From positions 36,725 to 100,724 of the forward strand of contig NZ_NRSJ01000013.1 in NCBI RefSeq assembly GCF_016584085.1: a stretch of DNA of 64,000 nt, written 5' to 3'. Below are positions 1 to 6,085 of the stretch, in pieces; positions within the stretch are counted from its first letter, which is position 1, and every line of letters begins with the position of its first letter. The stretch comes from Halochromatium glycolicum. GTDB taxonomy: Bacteria; Pseudomonadota; Gammaproteobacteria; Chromatiales; Chromatiaceae. The notes beneath the pieces were generated by a model that was not told where the DNA came from, searched no databases, and saw nothing but the letters and a program-made list of their open reading frames with translations. A program made the translations under genes and the position numbers.

Positions 1-749
1 ACCTGCGGCAGCTGCTGCCTCGGACATCGGGCGCTACGCCGCCGACGGCCTCCGCCGTGCCCCCATTGAGCCTTGGCGAGCGCCCGTCCCTGAGCTATGC
101 CGGGCTCTTCCATCCCTGGCCGGGCGTGCGGCTCGACGAGACGGCCGCCATGTCGCCCGGCGCTGGACTGGTCGCCTATGGCCCGCCCGACGGCGCCATT
201 CTGAGCCAGATGGCGCGTCAAGCGGTCGATGAGGGCGCCTGGCTCGCGCCCGCCAACATGGCCTACCGCCATGTGATCGCGCTGGATCCCAGTTTCTCCG
301 AGGGCGACTGGCGGGATCTGACCGCGTTGGGCGTCAATCTGATCCGTCCCGATCCGCGCGGCTGGCTGCTGTTGAACGCTGAGACGCTTTCCCCCGGCGC
401 GGAGCTGCGCCAGATCAGCGTTCGGCGGCTGCTGATCCTGCTGCGGCGGCTGGCGCTGCGCGAGGGTCGGGGCTATGTCTTCGAACCCAACAGCCAGGAC
501 TTCCGCGACCTGGTGCAGCATCGCTTCGAGCAGCTGCTCTCGCAGCTATACGTGCGCGGCGCCTTCGCCGGCGACACACCGACTGCGGCCTATCGGGTGG
601 TGGTCGACGACTCGGTCAACCCGCCGCGCAGCCTTGAGCCGGGACGCTTCGTGGTCGAGCTGCGGGTCGCCCCCTCGCAGCCCTTGCAGTTCATCACCGT
701 GCGTCTGGTCCAGTCCGGCGCCGAGCGGCTGGCGCTGGAGGAGGTCTGA
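1..749 (+). CDS. eCIS/phage-tail contractile sheath protein, C-terminal part (start outside window)
   Basis: The frame is open from base 3 to the stop at 747-749, so the gene is cut by the window edge and its start is not visible. The visible ~248 residues match the C-terminal domain of contractile tail sheath proteins: a segment with YRHVIALDPSFSE, a stretch on a unique locus with NLIRPDPRGWLL, then the helical SVRRLLILLRRLALREG and a tail with FEPNSQDFRDLVQ and a final beta-rich FVVELRVAPSQPLQ section. In the family this domain packs on the inner tube and drives contraction. It lies directly before the tube gene (1 base between stop and next ATG), the usual sheath-tube order in eCIS and T4-like tails. 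Which of the several sheath paralogues typical of eCIS it is cannot be told without the N-terminus. Confidence 0.9.
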   Translation, partial: LRQLLPRTSGATPPTASAVPPLSLGERPSLSYAGLFHPWPGVRLDETAAMSPGAGLVAYGPPDGAILSQMARQAVDEGAWLAPANMAYRHVIALDPSFSEGDWRDLTALGVNLIRPDPRGWLLLNAETLSPGAELRQISVRRLLILLRRLALREGRGYVFEPNSQDFRDLVQHRFEQLLSQLYVRGAFAGDTPTAAYRVVVDDSVNPPRSLEPGRFVVELRVAPSQPLQFITVRLVQSGAERLALEEV

Positions 750-750
750 G

Positions 751-1200
751 ATGCCCCGCCCCTTCACCACCTTCAACTTCAAGGTCCTGATCGAGGCCGA
801 GCCCGGCAAGGTCCTCTGCGATGCCGAGTTCTCCGACTGCGACGGTCTGGAGGTCAACATGGAGCCCAAGACCATCCGCGAGGGCGGCAACAATGGTCGC
901 CAGATCCATCTCGCGGGGCCGGTGAGCTACGGCCAGCTCAGCCTCAAGCGCGGTATGACGTCGGATTTCGCCCTGTGGCGCTGGTTCGAGCAGGTGCAGC
1001 GCAACCGGACGCTGCGCGCCTCGGGCCGCATCCTGATGCTGGCCTCCGACCGCAGCCGGGCGGACGTGCGCTTCGATCTCACCGGCTGTTTGCCGGTCAA
1101 GCTCAAGGCGCCCACGCTGAGCGCCAAGGACGGCGAGATCGCGATCGAGGAGATGCAGATCGCCTACGAGACGCTCCATCTCGCCGAGTCGGGCGCCTAA
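751..1200 (+). CDS. eCIS inner tube protein (gp19-like, T4-like tail tube family)
   Basis: This 149-residue protein begins one base after the sheath stop. The ATG at 751 follows GGAGGAGGTCTG, a good ribosome site inside the sheath end. The N-terminus (PFTTFNFKVLIEA) followed by SDCDGLEVNMEPKTIREGG and a central SLKRGMTSDFALWRWFE are hallmarks of tail tube proteins of the T4 gp19 / Afp1-Afp5 family, which stack as hexameric rings inside the sheath and form the conduit for the payload. Length fits the family (about 145-170 residues). A longer frame opens upstream at 475 inside the sheath gene but is only an overlap artefact; the family N-terminus starts exactly at 751. One tube gene is visible here; other paralogues may lie upstream of the window. 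Confidence 0.93.
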   Translation: MPRPFTTFNFKVLIEAEPGKVLCDAEFSDCDGLEVNMEPKTIREGGNNGRQIHLAGPVSYGQLSLKRGMTSDFALWRWFEQVQRNRTLRASGRILMLASDRSRADVRFDLTGCLPVKLKAPTLSAKDGEIAIEEMQIAYETLHLAESGA

Positions 1201-1227
1201 GGAGACCCAAGCGAGAAGACCCAAGCC

Positions 1228-1941
1228 ATGCCCCAGCCAGCACGACTCGAAAAGGCCCTACTGCAGGAGATCACCTGGGACGAGAACCAAGTGGTTCAGG
1301 AGCTCGAGCGCAGGGTTACGGTGCAGTTCAACCCGGAGACCCTGAAGGTCAGCTACGCCAATCAGAGCTCGGGCGGCGACCAGCGCGGCGGCTCGGCTAC
1401 TCAGTTCGTCGGCCAGGGCACGACCAAGCTGTCCTTCGACCTCTGGCTCGACGTGACCGCCCCCCAGCCGCCGGAGCAGGAGGGTCAGCAGGACGCCGAG
1501 GGCGAGGAGAACGACGTGCGCAAGCTCACCGAGAAGATCGTCAAGTTCATCCAGCCCAAGGAGGAGCGCGGGGAGGGCAAGTTCGTCCCGCCGGGCATGC
1601 GCTTTCTCTGGGGCTCCTTCAAGTTCGACGGCATCGTGGACTCGATCAACGAGACGTTGGAGTTCTTTTCAGAGGACGGCCGGCCGCTACGCGCCGGGCT
1701 CAATGTCAGCCTCTCGAAACAGGAGATCCAGTTCCAGTTCAACGAGCAGTTCTCGCCCAACTTCGGCGGCAATCCGGCGCCGGGCTCGCAGCCGTTGACC
1801 CAGGCGCGTCAGGGCGATTCGGCGCAGTCCATCATGGCGCGCAGCGGTCGGCAGGATCAATGGCAGTCGATGGCCGACGCCAATGACATCGACAATCCGA
1901 GGCAGATCCCGCCTGGAACGCCGCTCAATACGCGGCTCTGA
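1228..1941 (+). CDS. eCIS tube-baseplate adaptor with C-terminal LysM-like domain (Afp7-like)
   Basis: 237 residues. The N-terminal two thirds have the contractile-injection-system tube/adaptor signature: VTVQFNPETLKVSYANQS, then TTKLSFDLWLDV and, after an acidic insertion, PPGMRFLWGSFKFDGIVDS and a beta-rich SLSKQEIQFQF. The last ~50 residues (PLTQARQGDSAQSIMARSG, then IPPGTPLNTRL) resemble a degenerate LysM repeat. In Afp/PVC and MAC systems this protein joins the first tube ring to the spike and baseplate. It sits 27 bases after the tube gene, the conserved position. The acidic, Gln/Glu-rich stretch at roughly residues 78-95 is a local insertion. The assignment rests on motif recall and position; peptidoglycan binding is not implied because the LysM fold is structural in this family. 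Confidence 0.85.
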   Translation: MPQPARLEKALLQEITWDENQVVQELERRVTVQFNPETLKVSYANQSSGGDQRGGSATQFVGQGTTKLSFDLWLDVTAPQPPEQEGQQDAEGEENDVRKLTEKIVKFIQPKEERGEGKFVPPGMRFLWGSFKFDGIVDSINETLEFFSEDGRPLRAGLNVSLSKQEIQFQFNEQFSPNFGGNPAPGSQPLTQARQGDSAQSIMARSGRQDQWQSMADANDIDNPRQIPPGTPLNTRL

Positions 1942-1954
1942 GCGATCGGGTCCT

Positions 1955-2055
1955 GGCTTCCAAGCCCTGTTTGGGAGCCTGGTCCGCGAAGCTCTGCTTC
2001 CCGAGCCGAGGATGCGAAGCAGAGCTTCGGCGCCGCATCCCCAAGCAGTGCTTAG
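1955..2055. repeat. REP-like double stem-loop inside the eCIS operon
   Basis: The 150-bp gap between the adaptor gene and the next small gene holds two strong dyads. Stem 1 pairs 1955-1963 with 1971-1979 (9 bp, one G-U, loop 7). Stem 2 pairs 1987-2000 with 2016-2029, a perfect 14-bp stem built on CGAAGCTCTGCTTC. A third, weaker dyad related in sequence to stem 1 follows at about 2033-2052. The layout looks like a REP/BIME cluster. It separates the high-copy sheath/tube genes from the low-copy baseplate genes, so it could stabilise upstream mRNA or attenuate downstream transcription (inference). Confidence 0.7.
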
Positions 2056-2091
2056 GACCGAGAGAACGAGAGAGGCAACGCGAGGAACCTT

Positions 2092-2268
2092 ATGGCCGTG
2101 ATCATCAATGAATTCGAGGTGGTGCCGGACGACAGCCAGCCCGGGCCGGGTGAGACGCCCGAGCCGGCGGAGCCTCAGTCGGCGCCCGCGCCGACACTGA
2201 CACCCGCGGATCTCGAGGCGATGCTCAAACATCAGCTCGAGCGCGAGCTGCGGCTGCGGGCGGATTAG
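2092..2268 (+). CDS. small eCIS-associated protein (58 residues)
   Basis: A 58-residue frame starts with ATG at 2092 behind GAGGAACCTT and stops 8 bases before the next gene. The N-terminus MAVIINEFEVVPDD is followed by a Pro/Glu/Ala-rich linker (about residues 15-37) and ends in a charged amphipathic helix with LTPADLEAMLKHQLEREL. Small proteins with this plan (short beta start, proline-rich middle, C-terminal helix) are commonly found between the LysM-like adaptor and the spike genes of eCIS loci, and I recognise the general type but cannot name a Pfam family with confidence. Its size, position and helix suggest a structural clamp or assembly factor rather than an enzyme. It is shorter than the usual ORF cut-off, so it is easy to miss. 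Confidence 0.75.
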   Translation: MAVIINEFEVVPDDSQPGPGETPEPAEPQSAPAPTLTPADLEAMLKHQLERELRLRAD

Positions 2269-2276
2269 GGGGAGCC

Positions 2277-3365
2277 ATGCCCGATCTCGGCGTCACACCG
2301 CTGTTCTATCCGGCCCGGCCGACTCTCTCGGTCGACGGGCGCGACCTGCCGGAGCTGCGCGAGGCGGTGCTGTCGCTGATGGTCGAGGAGACGACCGACG
2401 GGCTCTACCGCTGCGAGGCGAGCTTCGGCAACTGGGGGACGCGCCGGGGCAGCGTGGACTTCCTCTATTTCGATCGCGAGCTGTTCGACTTCGGCAAGGA
2501 CTTCAGCATCCGCATGGGCCCCGGACGAACCGCCAAGACCATCTTCGCTGGGCGCATCACCGCGCTCGAGGGGCGCTTTCCGGCCAAGCGCCCGCCCGAG
2601 ATCACGATCCTGGCCGAGGACCGGCTGCAGGCTCTGCGCATGACGCGCCGCAGCCGCAGCTTCGAGGACGTCGACGATCAGGAGGTGATCGAGACGATCG
2701 CCGCCGACCATGGACTTGGCACCGAGCTCGACATCGAGGGTCCGCGCTATGCCGTGCTGGCGCAGGTCAATCAGTCCGATCTCGCCTTCCTGCGCGAGCG
2801 CGCCCGCGCCATCGACGCCGAGCTCTGGATCGCCGAGGGACGTCTGCACGTCCAGGCGAGGGCGCGGCGTCAGATAGACGAGATCGAGCTCACCTACGGG
2901 CGCGGCCTGCGCGAGCTCCAGGTCAGGGCGGACCTGGCCGGGCAGCGCAGCTGCTGGTCGGTCGCCGGCTGGGACCCGAGCGCCAAGGAGGCGATCGAGG
3001 AGACGGCGGACGCGCAGTCCATTCAGTCCGAGCTCGAGGGCGGCGAGAGCGCTGCCGGCCTCCTGGGCTCAGCCCTGAGCGAGCATGGCGAGCGCAGCGT
3101 GCATCAGGCCCCGCTGACCAGCGCCGAGGCCCAGGCGCTGGCAGGCGCCGAGTTTCGCCGCATGGCCCGGCGCTTCGTCCGGGGCCAGGCGATGGCCGAA
3201 GGGGACGCCCGTCTGCGTGTCGGCTCCCGGGTGCGGCTCGGCGGGCTCGGCGCGCTCTTCGACGGCGTCTACAGCGTCACCGAGGTCAGGCACAGTTTCG
3301 ACGGCCAGAACGGCTTTCGCACGCACTTCGAGGTCGAGCGCCCCGGTCTGGGAGGCGGCGCATGA
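2277..3365 (+). CDS. eCIS spike N-terminal protein, phage late control gene D / gp27-like
   Basis: 362 residues. The start region FYPARPTLSVDGRDLPELREAV, the FAGRITALEGRFP motif, ITILAEDRLQALRMTRRSR and VIETIAADHGL, plus a later VNQSDLAFLRERARAIDAELW, are the signature of the gpD/gp27-like hub half of VgrG-type spikes. In Afp8 and VgrG this hub is fused to the gp5-like OB-fold/needle; here the two halves are separate genes overlapping by 4 bases (ATGA at 3362-3365), which implies translational coupling and 1:1 production. The ATG at 2277 follows GGGGGAGCC, a strong ribosome site. The C-terminal part (about residues 255-362) carries a second beta domain with GSRVRLGGLGALFDGVYSV. I expect three copies per particle at the centre of the baseplate. 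Confidence 0.9.
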   Translation: MPDLGVTPLFYPARPTLSVDGRDLPELREAVLSLMVEETTDGLYRCEASFGNWGTRRGSVDFLYFDRELFDFGKDFSIRMGPGRTAKTIFAGRITALEGRFPAKRPPEITILAEDRLQALRMTRRSRSFEDVDDQEVIETIAADHGLGTELDIEGPRYAVLAQVNQSDLAFLRERARAIDAELWIAEGRLHVQARARRQIDEIELTYGRGLRELQVRADLAGQRSCWSVAGWDPSAKEAIEETADAQSIQSELEGGESAAGLLGSALSEHGERSVHQAPLTSAEAQALAGAEFRRMARRFVRGQAMAEGDARLRVGSRVRLGGLGALFDGVYSVTEVRHSFDGQNGFRTHFEVERPGLGGGA

Positions 3366-4075
3366 GCCGGCCCATGGCACTCGATCGCGAGCGCGACGCC
3401 CGGATCGCCACCGGTCTCGGCGGACGCTTCTACGGCGTCTATCCGGCGGTGGTCACCGACCTCAACGATCCGGAGGGGCAGGGGCGGGTGCGCATCCGTC
3501 TGCCCTGGTCGCCGGACGACTCGGGCGGCTACGAGGCCTGGGCGCGTCTCGCCACCCTGATGGGCGGCAACAATCGCGGCAGCTGGTTCGTCCCGGACCT
3601 GGACGACGAGGTGCTGGTGGTCTTCCAGGCCGGCGACACCCGCTGGCCCTTCGTGATCGGCGGGCTCTGGAACGGCGTGGATACGCCGCCCGAGCAGATG
3701 GATGCCTCGGGCAACAACGACATCAAGTCGCTGCGCTCGCGCAACGGCGTGAAGGTGACCCTGGATGACGCGAGCGGGCAGGAGCGTCTGATCCTGGAGA
3801 CGCCCGGCGGTCAGCAGGTCTCGCTCACCGACGGCCCGGGCGTGGTCGAGCTGCGCGACAGCAACGGCAACACGGTCACCCTAGAGTCCTCCGGCATTAC
3901 CTTGAGCGCCTCCGCCAAGGTCACGGTGCAGGCTAGTACCGTCGAGGTCTCGGCGGGCTCGGTGACGGTGAACGCTGGGATATCGCGCTTCAGCGGTGTG
4001 GTCCAGGCCGACACCGTGATCACCAACTCGGTGGTGAGCGCCTCCTACACGCCTGGCGCGGGAAACATCTGGTGA
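3362..4075 (+). CDS. eCIS spike C-terminal protein, gp5/VgrG-like OB-fold with beta-helix needle
   Basis: 237 residues, starting inside the end of the hub gene (overlap ATGA). Residues 20-110 form the gp5-type OB-fold: FYGVYPAVVTDLNDPEGQGRV, RIRLPWSPDD, EAWARLATLMGG, then VPDLDDEVLVVFQAGD and WPFVIGGLWNG. From about residue 140 the sequence becomes a repetitive beta-strand ladder (QVSLTDGPGVVELRDSNG, then TVTLESSGITLSASAKVTV), typical of the trimeric beta-helix that pierces the target membrane. No PAAR tip domain is fused, and I find no PAAR gene in the window. Together with the preceding gene it is the equivalent of Afp8. Confidence 0.9.
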   Translation: MSRPMALDRERDARIATGLGGRFYGVYPAVVTDLNDPEGQGRVRIRLPWSPDDSGGYEAWARLATLMGGNNRGSWFVPDLDDEVLVVFQAGDTRWPFVIGGLWNGVDTPPEQMDASGNNDIKSLRSRNGVKVTLDDASGQERLILETPGGQQVSLTDGPGVVELRDSNGNTVTLESSGITLSASAKVTVQASTVEVSAGSVTVNAGISRFSGVVQADTVITNSVVSASYTPGAGNIW

Positions 4076-4091
4076 GTCTGCACGGGGATCG

Positions 4092-5672
4092 ATGATGGAA
4101 CCACGCATCGAATGGCACACGGCCTCGCCGCTCTGGGACCTGAGTCTCGCGGACCCGGGGCCGCCGCGCGAGCGCTTCAAGGCGCCGGCCCTGCTGCGCT
4201 TCGCGAGCGATGCCTTCATGGACGAGCTGCAGTCCCTGCTGGACACTGACGCCACGCAGCTCGCCGGCCATGTCGCCCGGCAGGAGAGCTGGCGCGCCGA
4301 GTCGGCCGGGTGGCTCGGTGCGCAGAACCCTGAGCTGGGCACGCCGATCAAGCTTTATCAGCCGGCGCACAGCCGCTTCTATCTGGTGGCGATCAGTCTC
4401 AACTGCCGTAGCGCCGGTTTGCCCGAGCGGCGGGTCGATGCCGCCCGGGAGGAGCGGGCCGGCTTCCTGATGCGCCGGCTAATCGCCGGCGACGAGTACG
4501 CCTGGATCGGCGACCGGCAGCAGGGCCGCTGGCAGCGCCTGAATGACCCCCTGATCCCGGCCGGCGGCGAGGAGCGTCTAGCGCTCTTCCCGGTCCGCTT
4601 CGAGCTGGAGGGCCGGGTGCGGTATCTCTACATGGGCCTGATCCCGGTCGCGAGCCGCGAGGTCTACGAGGAAGGCGGCGCGGCCTTCCAGCCGACGCCG
4701 AGCGATGGCGAGCTCGACGACGATCCGCTGGGGGATGCGCGCATCGCTCTGTTCCGTGCGCAGATCCTCGCGGGCCTGCAGGGGCTCGCCGATCCGCCGA
4801 CCGACTTCGGCGCGATCCAGGCCCGCGAGACGCTGGCCTTCGTCCTGCTGGATCTCGGCGAATATCTGCGGACCGAGCTCGACCGCGTCTGGCAGGCGCT
4901 GGTCGAAAATTCGTACACCGGTCTTTCCAGCGCCGAGCGCGCTCTCTACGACGAGCTCGTCGCTCAGCCCTCGGCACAGCGAAGCTGGCGTGATCTGGTG
5001 TTGGATATCGAGGATCACCGACAGGCGGTGCTGACCCAGGCGTTCGCCGACATCGAGCCGAGTCTGCTCGTGCATGGGCTCTCGGTCACCGATGTGAGCG
5101 CCGCCGCGTTGCGGCAGGCCACCCCGTCGAGCGATCCCCTGCTCTTGTCACTGGTCGCCGCGGCACTGCCGGAGCCGCCAGCCGACTCCGGCCTGCAGGA
5201 CGCCGGGATGGCGTCACCGCCCGTCGTCGACACCGGGCCATCGACCTATGTGATCCGCTGCGTCCACGAGCGTCCGCGCTGCGGGGTCTTCGTGCCGCCC
5301 CTGGTGAGCCATGCCTCGCGTCCCTTCCAGCTGGCGTCCTTCTTCGATCCGGACGCGCCGGTGCGCCGAAACCGCATTCGCATTCCGGTGGACACAACTC
5401 TGAAGGGGCTACGCCAGTCGCCCAAGGGGCTGTCGATCCAGCTCTCGAAGGAACTGCGCCGCCAGATGGATCGGGCCCAGAAGGCCGGGATGGGGGGACT
5501 CATCGACGGCGACTCCAAGAGTTCCTCGCTCGACCTGGGCGTCGTCTGCTCCTTTTCGATTCCGATCATCACCATCTGCGCACTCATCCTGCTGATGATC
5601 ATCGTGCAGCTGCTCAACATCGTCTTCTTCTGGCTGCCGTACTTCCAGATCTGCCTGCCGGTGCGCCGATGA
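4092..5672 (+). CDS. conserved eCIS protein with C-terminal membrane anchor
   Basis: 526 residues. The soluble part is mixed alpha/beta with no catalytic motif I recognise. Residues about 387-460 contain a conserved eCIS block: YVIRCVHERPRCGVF, PPLVSHASRPFQLASFFDPD and RIPVDTTLKGLRQSPKG. The last ~45 residues are strongly hydrophobic (VVCSFSIPIITICALILLM continuing to WLPYFQICLP), one or two membrane passes ending at a short basic tail. I recognise this combination from eCIS loci where it lies between spike and gp25, but not a functional name. Membrane-bound components are known for cytoplasmic or thylakoid-anchored CIS (CisA in Streptomyces and anchor proteins in cyanobacteria), so an anchor or membrane-tether role is a reasonable inference. 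ATG codons occur at 4092 and 4095; the stop overlaps the next start by 4 bases. Confidence 0.8.
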   Translation: MMEPRIEWHTASPLWDLSLADPGPPRERFKAPALLRFASDAFMDELQSLLDTDATQLAGHVARQESWRAESAGWLGAQNPELGTPIKLYQPAHSRFYLVAISLNCRSAGLPERRVDAAREERAGFLMRRLIAGDEYAWIGDRQQGRWQRLNDPLIPAGGEERLALFPVRFELEGRVRYLYMGLIPVASREVYEEGGAAFQPTPSDGELDDDPLGDARIALFRAQILAGLQGLADPPTDFGAIQARETLAFVLLDLGEYLRTELDRVWQALVENSYTGLSSAERALYDELVAQPSAQRSWRDLVLDIEDHRQAVLTQAFADIEPSLLVHGLSVTDVSAAALRQATPSSDPLLLSLVAAALPEPPADSGLQDAGMASPPVVDTGPSTYVIRCVHERPRCGVFVPPLVSHASRPFQLASFFDPDAPVRRNRIRIPVDTTLKGLRQSPKGLSIQLSKELRRQMDRAQKAGMGGLIDGDSKSSSLDLGVVCSFSIPIITICALILLMIIVQLLNIVFFWLPYFQICLPVRR

Positions 5673-6070
5673 ATCCCCCGGACCCGGGCAGTCTCTTCGG
5701 TCGCGGCATGGCCTTCCCTCCTCGAGTGGGGGCCGACGGCCGCCTCGCGCGCTCGGCGGGGCCCGAGAACATCCGCGAGTGCATCCGCGTCATCCTGCTG
5801 ACCGAGCCCCAGGAGCGGCTGATGCTGCCGCAGTTCGGGGGCGGGCTGCGGCGCTTCCTGTTCAGGCCCAACACGGTCGCGACCCATCGGCTGGTCCAGG
5901 AGGCGGTGGTGCAGTCCCTGGGACGCTGGGAGCGGCGCATCCAGGTCGAGAGCGTCCTGGTGGACGCGGACCCGGAGGACGCCCGCGCGGCGCGGGTGCG
6001 CATCCGCTACCGCCTCGTCGCGACCGCCGAGGAAGACCGTCTGCAGCTGCGTCTGCTGCTGACCGGCTGA
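5669..6070 (+). CDS. eCIS baseplate wedge protein, gpW/gp25-like
   Basis: 133 residues, start codon overlapping the previous stop (ATGA). The central block NIRECIRVILLTEPQERLML, then PQFGGGLRRFLF and TVATHRLVQEAVVQSLGRWE, is the gpW/gp25 fold: conserved gp25-type 'EN I...I..iL.T..GER...P.FG..l...lF.p' with lysozyme-like wedge core, and RIQVESVLVD following. Length is normal for Afp9/gp25. In the baseplate it initiates sheath polymerisation and binds the J-like wedge encoded by the next gene. The unusual N-terminal 25 residues are Pro/Arg rich and probably flexible. Part of the tightly packed baseplate block. Confidence 0.93.
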   Translation: MNPPDPGSLFGRGMAFPPRVGADGRLARSAGPENIRECIRVILLTEPQERLMLPQFGGGLRRFLFRPNTVATHRLVQEAVVQSLGRWERRIQVESVLVDADPEDARAARVRIRYRLVATAEEDRLQLRLLLTG

Positions 6071-6085
6071 CCGAGAGGAGACACC

